64,000 nucleotides of DNA from Chitinophaga rhizosphaerae (GCF_003958645.1 NZ_RXLO01000002.1:62001-126000), one strand, 5' to 3'. Positions 1 to 8,284 are shown, counted from the stretch's first letter. The notes: generated from the sequence alone by a model not told the origin. Made by a program: numbers and translations.

Positions 1-25
1 CCCCTGCCAGCAATGCGTATCTCAT
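1..25 (-). CDS. Start of a gene cut by the left edge
   Basis: An ATG on the minus strand at 25 opens a frame reading MRYALLAG before the window ends. It lies 36 bp downstream of the hexosaminidase stop codon on the same strand, so it could be the next gene of that operon. Only eight codons are visible and no product can be named. The hydrophobic start is compatible with a signal peptide, but this is weak. Confidence 0.3.
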
Positions 26-61
26 AATTACAGGTTTGTTTCGGTGTTTTGACAAGGTGCC

Positions 62-1675
62 CTAGCGCAGGGGCTCCGGTGTTTCCTTCGGCGATTCCAT
101 CACATACAGCCCCCTTTTTTGCAACAGCGGGATGAATTTCGACAATCTTTTCTCAAATCCCGCGAAATCCTTTTTCTCCGGTGCCGTCCACGCCGCTTCG
201 GCCATGGCCAGCAAACGCGGGAACGTCATGAAGTAAAGGCGCTCTTCGGATTGGATGACTTCCGTCCACTGGTTGGCCTGGTAGCCGATGATCTGGCCGC
301 GGTTGGCGTCATTGACGGCCGGATAATCGTTCAGGTTGAAATCGTACACCCGGCGGAGCGGGTTAAATTCCTTGCCCCAGCGCCGCCCAACGGTATGGGA
401 ACTATCCTGCACGAAATCGAAATAAAACGGCAACCGGGGGCACATCACTACTTTGTAACCCTTATCCAGTGCGTTTTTTAACTGCTCGGGCCTTTCCTGG
501 CGCCACCAGAACACGATGGTTTCCTTCACCGGGAGATCGGCCGCGGTCACTTCGTCCCAACCCAGCATTTTGCTCTTGATGGCCATGAGCGAGTCAGACA
601 TGCGGCGGATGAAGTAATGCTCCACTTCCAACAAAGTTGTCATGTTCTCGCGCTTCATCAACTTTTGGACATGCGGATCGGTGTTCCAGCTCGCGGAGCC
701 GAAACTCACTTCGTCGCCGCCGATGTGGATCATGCCGGCCGGGAACAGCGTGTTTACTTCCCGGAGGATGTTCGTCAAATATTGATAAGTCCCCTCTTTC
801 CCGGGGTTAAAAGTGAATTCGGGATATTTCGCCGTGCCGCCGCCGCTGAATTCGGGATAGGCCTTATTGGCCGCTGTGGCATGGCCGGGCATGTCGATCT
901 CGGGGATCACGGTGATGCCGCGCGCCGCTGCGTAGGCAATGATTTCCTTCACGTCGTCCTGCGTATAAAAGGCCGGCGGCGCCAGGGTGTCCGTTCGGTT
1001 GCCGATCCCGCCCACGGTTGCGAGGCGAGGATATTGTTTGATCTCGATGCGCCAGCCGGGCTCGTCGGTCAGGTGCCAATGGAAACGGTTGAGTTTATAC
1101 AGCGCCATTTCGTCCAGCAGTAATTTGACGGTTTCCTTCCCGAAAAAATGGCGGGACTCATCCAGCATAAAACCCCTCCAGGCCATGGCCGGAGCATCCT
1201 GTATCCGCCAGCAGGGGACGGAAATACCCGCCGCCTTCTTCCCCGAAACCCGCGCCAGCTGGACCAATGTCATGACACCATGAATATAGCCATCGTCTGA
1301 ACCCGCTTCTATCTTTACCCGTTGGGGATAGACTTCCAGCTTATACGCATTGCCCTGTTTCAGCACACCGCCGATAACGATCAGGGGCGGGAACGAATCG
1401 TCTGGGTTACCGACCAGCGATTTGATATACTTTTCCCGGTTAACGGAATGCGCGATTTTCACTTTCACGCCGGTATGTTTCAGCAGCTCCTGCTGCAGGA
1501 GGTCTCCCACGGCGTTCTGCCCGGGATCGATCACAAAGATTTCCGTGTTGCCGCTGATCGTAAATTGGCCTTTCAGCCTGTCTGCCTGTTGCGGTTTGGG
1601 AATAACCGGGCATTCCTGCGCCTGCGCGCAAAAGCCGATGGCAAGGGTCGTAATGAAAAGGAGCGTTCTGAACAT
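62..1675 (-). CDS. Beta-N-acetylhexosaminidase, GH20
   Basis: Secreted glycoside hydrolase that removes terminal beta-linked GlcNAc/GalNAc, as in chitin oligomers or glycans. The start at 1675 (MFRTLLFITTLAIGFCAQAQ) gives a clean signal peptide. A longer frame upstream would add 27 residues before it and is unlikely. Residues about 20-150 fit the GH20b N-terminal domain. The TIM barrel follows, with the FHWHLTDE segment and the family's catalytic pair in IHIGGDE (near residue 320, Asp-Glu), plus PEIDMPGH. At 537 residues it is normal for a single-module bacterial GH20. It diverges from the aminotransferase at 1768. The family call is firm; the natural substrate is inference. Confidence 0.93.
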   Translation of the reverse strand: MFRTLLFITTLAIGFCAQAQECPVIPKPQQADRLKGQFTISGNTEIFVIDPGQNAVGDLLQQELLKHTGVKVKIAHSVNREKYIKSLVGNPDDSFPPLIVIGGVLKQGNAYKLEVYPQRVKIEAGSDDGYIHGVMTLVQLARVSGKKAAGISVPCWRIQDAPAMAWRGFMLDESRHFFGKETVKLLLDEMALYKLNRFHWHLTDEPGWRIEIKQYPRLATVGGIGNRTDTLAPPAFYTQDDVKEIIAYAAARGITVIPEIDMPGHATAANKAYPEFSGGGTAKYPEFTFNPGKEGTYQYLTNILREVNTLFPAGMIHIGGDEVSFGSASWNTDPHVQKLMKRENMTTLLEVEHYFIRRMSDSLMAIKSKMLGWDEVTAADLPVKETIVFWWRQERPEQLKNALDKGYKVVMCPRLPFYFDFVQDSSHTVGRRWGKEFNPLRRVYDFNLNDYPAVNDANRGQIIGYQANQWTEVIQSEERLYFMTFPRLLAMAEAAWTAPEKKDFAGFEKRLSKFIPLLQKRGLYVMESPKETPEPLR

Positions 1676-1767
1676 GATCGTTGGTGGAATATTGGTTGAA
1701 GTTTTAAAGATAATCATCAATTCCGAACGAACATATTTACTACCTTTCTCTTCCAAACGCGAAAATC

Positions 1768-2808
1768 ATGCTGAACCTTAGCCTCAACTACCCATCAGTA
1801 CCGAAAGAAATGGAGATTTTCCGGGAATTTACCGGCCGGCTCAACGAGCGCGACCAGTTCGACCTCCTTCATCCGCCCTACGATCCTCTCAACGAATATA
1901 CCCTGTCTGTCTTAGGGAGCCAACTCCGCTTCGACCCCGCCGCCGTGGCCGTTACGCCAGTGCCGAGCGCTAACAGCGGACTGTTCACCATCGCCAAATA
2001 CCATCGGCCGCAGACGGCCGGGGTGGCCATCGAGCCCTTTACTTTCCCCGGCTGGCGCATGATCGCGGCTGATGCGGGTTTCAATCTGCACGTGGTGGAA
2101 TCCGACGGAGAAGGCATGCTGCCGGAAAAACTGGCGGGATGCCTCGAAAAAAACGACTGCAAACTTATCTACTTACAACCCACACTGCATAACCCCACGA
2201 ACGCCGTCATGAGCCTGGAACGGAGAATGGCCATCGCGGAAGTGGTGCGCAGTTTCCCGGGAACGTATATCGTGGAAGACGACGCCTATCGTTTCCTCCA
2301 TGCCGATCCGCCGCCGTCGTTCCTGGAGCTGGCGCCAGACGTAACGATGCATGTTTTCAGCCTGTCGAAGCCGTTCAATCCCATGCTGCGGTCGGGCTAT
2401 GTGGTGCACCCGCCGGCTTTGCTGAAGGGCGCGTCGAATTTCGTCAAAATGACCAGCAGCGGCACGTCTACGCTTTTCAACCAGTTCGGCGTGCACGTCA
2501 TGGCCGGCGGATGGCTCGGCAAACTTGCCGACCTGAAGCGCGAAGCCGCCACAGCCGGGCGTTTGCTCATGGAAAGTTATTTCCGCGGGAAAGAATATTT
2601 CGGTCACCCGAACAGTTTCCACTACTGGATCCCCTGCCGCGAGCCGGAAAAAGTGACCGCCACCCTTCTTTCCCGACAGGTAGACGTCAGCAACGGAAAA
2701 ATGTTTTCGCTGACGGCAGACGATCAGTACATCCGCGTGGCCCTCGGTGGCGCGTACGACGCGCCCGAACTGCCGGATGCCCTGCGCATGATCGCCGAAC
2801 TGACCTGA
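1768..2808 (+). CDS. PLP-dependent aminotransferase, class I/II
   Basis: A fold-type I aminotransferase of 346 residues. Visible family features are LQPTLHNPTN (substrate and PLP-phosphate region), VEDDAYRFL (Asp that pairs with the PLP pyridine nitrogen) and SLSKPFNPMLRSGY with the Schiff-base lysine at K201. The sequence is closest in style to the aminotransferase half of MocR-type proteins, but it has no N-terminal GntR DNA-binding domain, so it should be an enzyme and not a regulator. The amino donor and acceptor cannot be told from the sequence. A weak promoter-like TACCTTTC lies at 1741. The RteC gene converges on it with a 1-bp gap. Confidence 0.85.
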   Translation: MLNLSLNYPSVPKEMEIFREFTGRLNERDQFDLLHPPYDPLNEYTLSVLGSQLRFDPAAVAVTPVPSANSGLFTIAKYHRPQTAGVAIEPFTFPGWRMIAADAGFNLHVVESDGEGMLPEKLAGCLEKNDCKLIYLQPTLHNPTNAVMSLERRMAIAEVVRSFPGTYIVEDDAYRFLHADPPPSFLELAPDVTMHVFSLSKPFNPMLRSGYVVHPPALLKGASNFVKMTSSGTSTLFNQFGVHVMAGGWLGKLADLKREAATAGRLLMESYFRGKEYFGHPNSFHYWIPCREPEKVTATLLSRQVDVSNGKMFSLTADDQYIRVALGGAYDAPELPDALRMIAELT

Positions 2809-2809
2809 T

Positions 2810-3640
2810 TCAGTCCATTTCTTCGATCCGTTTCAACAACCCGTCTTTCAGCCGCGTGAGGAAAGACGCCATTTCCTTTTTGCGCATGCGGATGTCGCGG
2901 AAATTGCTGTACACATTCCCGAAATCCACGTCCAGCGAGTTTTCCAGCCATTCAAACACCTGTTTGATGTCGGCATCGCCGTTATTGAAACTGCCGTTGA
3001 GGTGAAGGGCGTACCCCAGTTCCACGAGATCGGTTTTCGATTCCGTCCACCGCAGCCGCGGCTTGTACTGGAGGTTCCGGGGCAGGGCGTAAAGGTTTTC
3101 CAGCCGCGTAATGAGGTATTTGCTGACGCCTTCCAGCGCGATCAGTTCCGCCAGCTTGAACGAGGTGACGGTGCAGAAACGCGTGTCCAGCATGCCGTCG
3201 AGGTCAACGGGATATTCGTTGTTGTAGGTGCTGTTCCGGAGGAAATACTGTTCGTCGCGCTCCGTGGCGCCGCCGCGGAAGTAGAGGAACAGCGCGTTAT
3301 GGACTTCAAAAAACATCGTGATGCGCTGCAGCTCCTGGTCGAGGAACTTATGGTAATCGTCGCGGATGGTCTTGGGCCTGTCGGCCTCGATGCGGAAGAG
3401 TTGCGCGTAATAGATTTTTTTGGCGAGGATATGCGGCTGGATGTTTTTGAAGAAAAATATTTCATCGATCGTGCTATCGAAATGCTGCGGCACGAGGTGT
3501 TTGAGTTGGGTTACGGATTCGTCGGCCAATTGTGCGCCGGTTTTGAAACGCTCGAGGAGATTGGGCACGCGGGCTTCCATGGCCATGAGATCTCCTTCCA
3601 ATTTTGACAGGATTTGCCTGAAATCGGTTTTCATATGCAT
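2810..3640 (-). CDS. rteC: RteC family protein
   Basis: 276 residues matching the RteC family, known from Bacteroides conjugative transposons, where RteC activates excision genes. Recognisable family blocks are DEIFFFKNIQPHI (residues about 60-72), YFRGGATERDEQYFLR (about 120-135), LDTRFCTVTSFKLAELIA, and the C-terminal block RLRWTESKTDLVELGYALH ... GSFNNGDADIKQVFEWL ... FLTRLKDGLLKRI. M3 (3634) is an alternative start. It is the last gene of a minus-strand trio, 24 bp after the 387-residue gene. No integrase, mobilisation or tra gene is visible in the window, so a role in element excision is doubtful. The family call is firm; the function here is unknown. Confidence 0.88.
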   Translation of the reverse strand: MHMKTDFRQILSKLEGDLMAMEARVPNLLERFKTGAQLADESVTQLKHLVPQHFDSTIDEIFFFKNIQPHILAKKIYYAQLFRIEADRPKTIRDDYHKFLDQELQRITMFFEVHNALFLYFRGGATERDEQYFLRNSTYNNEYPVDLDGMLDTRFCTVTSFKLAELIALEGVSKYLITRLENLYALPRNLQYKPRLRWTESKTDLVELGYALHLNGSFNNGDADIKQVFEWLENSLDVDFGNVYSNFRDIRMRKKEMASFLTRLKDGLLKRIEEMD

Positions 3641-3664
3641 GTTGTTTTCCGGATAAGTAATGGG

Positions 3665-4828
3665 TTAATGATCGGCGCTGGTACGCATCTGCGATTCATA
3701 ATCGTTGAGCCTGTCGAGGATTTTCCCGATCCATTGTTTGCAGGCGGTGACGGTGGACAGGCTCGGGTTCTGGAACTTCACGCGAAACGCGTCTTCCGCG
3801 ATGGTATCGGCTTTGCGGAGATGCAGCATGTCTGCCAGGGAAACGAAAACCTGTTGCAGCGATGCGGTTTTCACCAGGCCTTCTTCCAGGTACACCCGGG
3901 CCATGAGCGCGGCCTGGGGCACGGTGAGGCGGGTGGTCCACGGCGTGCCGTCGGCGTTGCGGGCAACCGGGGCCATGAGGTGGCGGATGAAGATGCGCTC
4001 TTCCTCCAGCCAAACGATCAGCTGGTCGCGGATGGGGAAGGACCCCGGCCGGAGGCCTTTTTGCCTGTCGGCCGGCGGAATGCGTTTCACTTCACGGAGG
4101 CACCAGGCGAGCACGCGCATCCGTTCGCGGAAGCTGCGGTACTTCAACATCTCCCGGCGCACCGATTCCACACAGTACACGAAATAACCTGCGGCATTGA
4201 AGTTGAGGTCTACCAACAGGTAGTGCACGTCGATGCTCGCCCTGTCTGCCGTAGTGCTGCCCGGGTAGGTGAATAGGAGGAGCCGGGTGAGGAGGTCGCG
4301 GAGGAAGAAAAGTTCGCCGAAGGTGATGCGTTCTTCCGGCCGTTCGAGAAAATTCCAGACCGGCTCGAGCAGGAGGCGGCGGAAAGGCGCATCGATGTTA
4401 AGGCGCCCCATCCCCCGTTCCGCCTGCAACATACGCGGCAGCAGCATGGAACGGGCGGAACGGGCGTAGGCGTGCGGAAGGAGGAGATCGGGCGCGAGAT
4501 CGTCGCGGAAATGCTGTTCGAGGCCGGTCATGACCTGGAGCAGTTGCTGCGTGGCGGCGGCGTAATGCCTTGTGAAGGCATGGGTGCCGGGCGCGTCTTC
4601 ATAACTCCGCAAAACATCGAGCAGGCGGGCAATGGTGCGCTGCCAATACCTGACGGCGGCCGTGCGGCGGGAATTGCCGGCAGGGAGGTCAGACAGGCGG
4701 AGGAGCAGCGCGGTGACGCGGTTTTTCTCGGATTGCAACTCCTCCAGGCATTGCGGGACTTCCCCGATCATTTCGGTGAGCGCCTGTGGGCAAAGTTGCA
4801 CGGTTACGATGTGGTTGAGCAAAGTCAT
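3665..4828 (-). CDS. Uncharacterised protein with RteC-like C-terminus
   Basis: 387 residues, no signal peptide or membrane segment, predicted helical and Leu/Arg-rich. I do not recognise the N-terminal half. The C-terminal 75 residues (LTVPQAALMARVYLEEG ... SLQQVFVSLADMLHL ... FRVKFQNPS ... CKQWIGKILDRL) line up by pattern with the RteC C-terminal block of the next gene: helix, small-Gly turn, QVF, then FR and a final Leu-rich helix. The middle (ITFGELFFLRDLLTRLL, VDLNFNAAGYF, FPIRDQLIVWLEEERIFIRHL) is also found in the upstream 279-residue protein. This suggests three members of one extended family in tandem. Gap of 24 bp to RteC, so probably co-transcribed. DNA-binding or excision control is only a guess. 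Confidence 0.75.
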   Translation of the reverse strand: MTLLNHIVTVQLCPQALTEMIGEVPQCLEELQSEKNRVTALLLRLSDLPAGNSRRTAAVRYWQRTIARLLDVLRSYEDAPGTHAFTRHYAAATQQLLQVMTGLEQHFRDDLAPDLLLPHAYARSARSMLLPRMLQAERGMGRLNIDAPFRRLLLEPVWNFLERPEERITFGELFFLRDLLTRLLLFTYPGSTTADRASIDVHYLLVDLNFNAAGYFVYCVESVRREMLKYRSFRERMRVLAWCLREVKRIPPADRQKGLRPGSFPIRDQLIVWLEEERIFIRHLMAPVARNADGTPWTTRLTVPQAALMARVYLEEGLVKTASLQQVFVSLADMLHLRKADTIAEDAFRVKFQNPSLSTVTACKQWIGKILDRLNDYESQMRTSADH

Positions 4829-5033
4829 TGGCTTACTAAAAAAAGGTGAAGCTGGAAATATCGGACGGCCGGCGTGCGATTACACAAACATATTTGTGAG
4901 ACTGGTTGGACCGGTGAGCGATACGGATCATTGCGACACGAAAATGGTGAAACAATGCGGACCGCTTTCACAGGTGGGAAATATTTTCTCATGTCTGCCG
5001 GCTGCGGGGTTAACCGGGGCGAACGCACGAACA

Positions 5034-5873
5034 TTAAGAGTTCCAGGTGGTAAAAAGATTATGCATGAAATGTTTTTCTTCCTTGATCCACTGCAGGAGC
5101 TGATCCCGGATGGATCCTTTGCCGGGGTATAGCGCATACTCGTTGGAGGGCAGGTAGCGTAATTCCTTTTCGTACCAGGACAGGAGGCCTTTTTTTTCCT
5201 GCAGGGTGCGGAGGGCGACGGCTCTTCTGCGGAGCACGGCGGCGGCGTGGCGGAGCAGTTCGGGGCAATTGAAGTTATGGGCGAAGAGGATGAACAGCGT
5301 TCGTTCTTCGGGGTCCATGTAGTAATGTTGGTCTGGCTCGCGGAGATCGCGCATGAGGCGGCGGAAGTATTGCGCGGTGCCGAAGGTGGGTTGCGCGCCA
5401 TCGCGGCGCAAGGGAGCGAAGATGAGCTCCACGAGCCGCGGATCGGTACCCCGTTCCAGCAGTTCCGTTTCCGTTTCCCGCATGTGGGGCTCCTGCATGG
5501 CGAGAATGTGTTGGGCGTATGGCCCGGGGAGGAAGATATCTTTGGCGAGATGTTCGGGGAAATATTGTTCGAGCGCCATGATGAGTTCCATGAATAGCGT
5601 GATCGCTTCCCTGTAAAACGCCTGCAGCGCGGGGCCGGCCTGTAGCTGGAAAAGATGGAGCACGTCTGTGATGGCGACGAATTGCAGCTGGTACCTGCGG
5701 ACCGCCTGTGCGGATTCCGCGGTATCGGGTTGGCTTTCGATCTCCAGCATTTGCGCCGTCATCCGGAGCTTCGCCGCGCGAAGTGCTGCGAGCAGGCCCG
5801 GTACGTCTGCTGGATGGGAAGATAGTTGCGCCGGCATCAACCGGGCATATACTAAATGGTTTACGCTGTCCAT
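5034..5873 (-). CDS. Uncharacterised paralogue of the neighbouring RteC-like protein
   Basis: 279 residues from the ATG at 5873 (MDSVNHLVYARLM). A longer open frame to 6050 runs into the A/T-rich promoter region and is not credible. It aligns end to end with the first three quarters of the 387-residue neighbour: FGTAQYFRRLMRDL, LFAHNFNCPELLRHA, GSIRDQLLQWIKEEKHFMHNL correspond to FGELFFLRDLLTRLL, LLVDLNFNAAGYF, FPIRDQLIVWLEEERIFIRHL. It stops just where the neighbour begins its RteC-like C-terminal block, so it either lost that domain or never had it. A 205-bp gap follows before the next gene. It is divergent from the orphan FecR at 6134. Function unknown. Confidence 0.72.
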   Translation of the reverse strand: MDSVNHLVYARLMPAQLSSHPADVPGLLAALRAAKLRMTAQMLEIESQPDTAESAQAVRRYQLQFVAITDVLHLFQLQAGPALQAFYREAITLFMELIMALEQYFPEHLAKDIFLPGPYAQHILAMQEPHMRETETELLERGTDPRLVELIFAPLRRDGAQPTFGTAQYFRRLMRDLREPDQHYYMDPEERTLFILFAHNFNCPELLRHAAAVLRRRAVALRTLQEKKGLLSWYEKELRYLPSNEYALYPGKGSIRDQLLQWIKEEKHFMHNLFTTWNS

Positions 5874-6133
5874 GATTGATAACTTTAATTGGCTGCGATG
5901 GGGTTCTCTCAGGCTAATACAATATGTAATTAAAGATGGCCGATGTAAGCGAAAGGGTGAATTAACAACTGTAGAATTTGATGGCCGGAAACGCGCGCCG
6001 TTAACAAATCCGCGCACTTCCGCGGCCCGATTGCGGTGTAAAATTTCCATCCATTAACAAACAAAAAAAATATTTCGTTTTTTTCTTTTCCCCGTTCACC
6101 CCACGCACCTCGAAACTGTATCTATATATTCGG

Positions 6134-7258
6134 ATGGAAAATGAAAATCACATACGCATCCTGCTCAACAAAGAGTTATTCGGAACGATTACTCCCGAAG
6201 AGCAGCAAGCGTTGGATGATTTACTGGCTACCAGCGCAAAGGCGCGCGCCATCAGGAGCGAGATGAGGGATCCGGAACGGTTTGGCGGGCAGTCGGTTTT
6301 TCCGGCGAAGGAATTGGAAGCGGATTATTTCGCCGTGTTGCAACGGCATCGCCGCCGCCGCATGCAGCGGATATGGAACTGGTGGATCGGCGCCGGGCTT
6401 ACGGCAGGAGCCGCCATCACCGCCCTGCTCATCTGGCCGCGCGATCCGGCGTCCGAACCTCCACAGGCCGTGATCCCTGCTGAATTACAGGAGATCACCC
6501 TGCAGTTCGCGAACGGCGAAACGCTCGCTTTCCGGGACGGCCGCCAGCAACGCTACCGTGTGCAATCTACCGGCATCGTATTCGAAAACGGCACACTGCA
6601 TTTCGAAAACGGCACCTCGGGCGCTCCGGGATGGAACAGCCTCAACGTTCCGCCCGGCCAGGAAACCCGCCTGCAGCTGGAAGACGGTACGGAAGTAATC
6701 CTGAACAGCGCATCGAAGATCCAGTTCCCCTTCCGCTTCGGCTCCGGCATCCGCGAAGTGTACCTCGAAGGCGAAGGTTACTTCCGCATCGCGCAAGCCG
6801 GCAACCAGCCATTCGTCATCCACGCCGGCCAGGCAGACATACGGGCCAAAGCTGGCATATGTAACATCAACGCATATACGCCAACAAACGTATCCGCCCA
6901 GATCGTGACCGGCATGATGCAAATGGAAGCCGGAGGCGTCAAAATACCGGTCACCGCCGGGGAAGAAGCCACCGCCGCCACCGGAAAAACGCCCACCGCC
7001 GCGCGGATGCAGGACCAGTACAGCCTTTCCTGGCTAAAAGGGGAACAGTTTTTCAGGGATTTGCCCGCTGCAGATTTAAGGGACGTCATCGCCCGGTGGT
7101 TCAACACCACCTTATACATCGATTCGCGGGAAGCAGAAAAAAAATTACTGAACGGAAGGATTTATCGCAACCAAACGCTTTCCGAATTTGTTGATAATAT
7201 GAACGCGCAAAACGAAGTGGAGTTTTACTGGAAAAATGGTATGCTTCACTGCAAATAA
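6134..7258 (+). CDS. FecR family anti-sigma factor, orphan
   Basis: 374-residue FecR-type inner-membrane protein. Residues 1-80 form the cytoplasmic anti-sigma part (ITPEEQQALDDLL). One membrane helix lies at about 80-102 (RIWNWWIGAGLTAGAAIT). The periplasmic FecR domain follows (VPPGQETRLQLEDGTEVILN ... VYLEGEGYFRI), then the C-terminal DUF4974/STN-like part (FFRDLPAADLRDVIARWF). In this phylum such proteins hold an ECF sigma factor until a SusC-type receptor signals. Here no sigma factor, SusC or SusD is adjacent: the upstream neighbour is the divergent RteC-like trio and the downstream one is an SDR gene in convergent orientation. It must act with partners elsewhere, or be a leftover. Confidence 0.88.
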   Translation: MENENHIRILLNKELFGTITPEEQQALDDLLATSAKARAIRSEMRDPERFGGQSVFPAKELEADYFAVLQRHRRRRMQRIWNWWIGAGLTAGAAITALLIWPRDPASEPPQAVIPAELQEITLQFANGETLAFRDGRQQRYRVQSTGIVFENGTLHFENGTSGAPGWNSLNVPPGQETRLQLEDGTEVILNSASKIQFPFRFGSGIREVYLEGEGYFRIAQAGNQPFVIHAGQADIRAKAGICNINAYTPTNVSAQIVTGMMQMEAGGVKIPVTAGEEATAATGKTPTAARMQDQYSLSWLKGEQFFRDLPAADLRDVIARWFNTTLYIDSREAEKKLLNGRIYRNQTLSEFVDNMNAQNEVEFYWKNGMLHCK

Positions 7259-7275
7259 AAAAGACTTAAAATAGT

Positions 7276-7301
7276 TGTGTAGATAAATGATAGCGACCTC
7301 C
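7276..7301 (+). repeat. Direct repeat copy 1, upstream of a terminator
   Basis: About 26 bp beginning TGTGTAGATAAAT and ending GATAGCGACCTCC. The same element, with one inserted T and one substitution, recurs at 7371-7397. Each copy is followed 15-25 bp later by a strong hairpin terminator whose stem starts AAAAACCGC. The paired module sits between the FecR stop and the SDR gene. Confidence 0.8.
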
Positions 7302-7320
7302 AAAGGGAGCTTAGACTTTC

Positions 7321-7350
7321 AAAAAACCGCTCCCGTAAGAGCGGTTTTTT
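7321..7350 (+). terminator. Bidirectional terminator, repeat module 1
   Basis: Perfect 12-bp inverted repeat AAAAAACCGCTC / GAGCGGTTTTTT with a 6-base loop, A-tract before and T-tract after. It can end the FecR transcript from the left and, read the other way, transcripts coming from the SDR side. Confidence 0.85.
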
Positions 7351-7370
7351 GATCCGGCCAACTGAAAACA

Positions 7371-7397
7371 TGTGTAGATAAATTGATAGCGTCCTCC
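7371..7397 (+). repeat. Direct repeat copy 2, upstream of a second terminator
   Basis: Second copy of the element at 7276 (TGTGTAGATAAATTGATAGC then TCCTCC). The copies differ by one inserted T and an A-to-T change. The 95-bp module of repeat plus terminator thus occurs twice in tandem. Confidence 0.8.
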
Positions 7398-7415
7398 CCA
7401 TCCGGGGCAAACAAG

Positions 7416-7443
7416 AAAAACCGCTCCAACCGGGCGGTTTTTT
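7416..7443 (+). terminator. Bidirectional terminator, repeat module 2
   Basis: Hairpin AAAAACCGC / GCGGTTTTTT with loop TCCAACCGG, followed by a T-tract, and A-tract on the other side. It lies 26 bp beyond the SDR stop codon and probably serves as that gene's terminator on the minus strand as well. Confidence 0.75.
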
Positions 7444-7469
7444 CATGCTGTTAACGCAGGGGAGAAAGG

Positions 7470-8210
7470 TTAAATGTTCGTACCACCGTCTACCGTAAAT
7501 CCGGCACCGGTAATGAATTGGCTGTCTGGCCCGGCGAGGAACGCCACCATCGCAGCGATATCCTCCGGTTTTCCGTAAGTCCCCAGCGCCGTGATGGAAC
7601 GCTGGTAATCGGCCCCGGGCCCGTTGGCCGGGTTCATATCCGTATCGATGGGGCCGGGATGCACGATGTTCACATTGATCTTCTTCGGGCCCAGTTCCCG
7701 CGCCAAAGCCTTGGTGAGCCCTGTGATGGCGGCTTTGCTCGTGGAATACAACGCGCATCCGCCGATGGTGATCCGGTCTACCAGGCAGGTCCCGATATTG
7801 ACGATGCGCCCGCCCTGCTGCATGTGCTGCACGGCCACACGGGATGCGGCGAATACGGCGCGGACGTTCACCGCCATCGTTTCGTCGAAATCTTCGAGGG
7901 AACATGCTGACAGGGGTTTAATGTTGCCGATGCCCGCATTGTTGACGAGCACGTCCAACCGGCCGAAATGCTTCGCCGCCTGGTTCACCGCCGCTTCCAC
8001 CGCATGCGGGTCTTTGCTGTCGGCCGCAATGGCGAGGGCTTCCACGCCGAGGGCTTTCACTTCCGCCACCAATATCTCCGCTTTTTCTTTGGATGATTGG
8101 TAGGTAAACGCCACGTTGGCGCCTTCCTGCGCGAGCTTTTTCACGATGGCCGCGCCTATGCCCCGGCTACCGCCGGTTACGAATGCTGATTGCTGATGTA
8201 GATTTTTCAT
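7470..8210 (-). CDS. SDR family oxidoreductase
   Basis: 246-residue short-chain dehydrogenase/reductase of the classical type, related to 3-oxoacyl-ACP reductases. The Rossmann motif TGGSRGIG is at residues 12-19, NNAG at 90-93 and the catalytic YSTSK at 155-159 (Tyr155, Lys159). The residue 14 before the Tyr, normally the catalytic Ser, reads Thr141 (NIGTCLVDR), a conservative but uncommon change. C-terminal VDGG is typical. The substrate is unknown. It is divergent from an HxlR regulator with an operator-like palindrome between them, so it is probably that regulator's target, a common arrangement for quinone or aldehyde-stress genes. Confidence 0.9.
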   Translation of the reverse strand: MKNLHQQSAFVTGGSRGIGAAIVKKLAQEGANVAFTYQSSKEKAEILVAEVKALGVEALAIAADSKDPHAVEAAVNQAAKHFGRLDVLVNNAGIGNIKPLSACSLEDFDETMAVNVRAVFAASRVAVQHMQQGGRIVNIGTCLVDRITIGGCALYSTSKAAITGLTKALARELGPKKINVNIVHPGPIDTDMNPANGPGADYQRSITALGTYGKPEDIAAMVAFLAGPDSQFITGAGFTVDGGTNI

Positions 8211-8245
8211 GCCGCAAAACTATTTCAAACACTTTACCTTTGCAG

Positions 8246-8268
8246 GTACTGACGTGATTGTCAAGTAC
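8246..8268. promoter_or_regulatory. Operator-like palindrome between SDR and HxlR genes
   Basis: GTACTGAC, six bases, then GTCAAGTAC: a nearly perfect inverted repeat (one base missing in the left arm). It lies in the 74-bp divergent gap just upstream of the HxlR start at 8285 and next to TACCTTTG (8235-8242), which fits the Bacteroidota -7 element. HxlR proteins bind such palindromes as dimers, so it is the likely autoregulatory site (inference). Confidence 0.5.
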
Positions 8269-8284
8269 TAACAATAAAGTAAGT

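Noticed and set aside
2810..7258. Integrated CTnDOT-like conjugative element
   Set aside because: RteC suggests it, but no integrase, excisionase, mobilisation or tra gene and no att-like repeats were seen.
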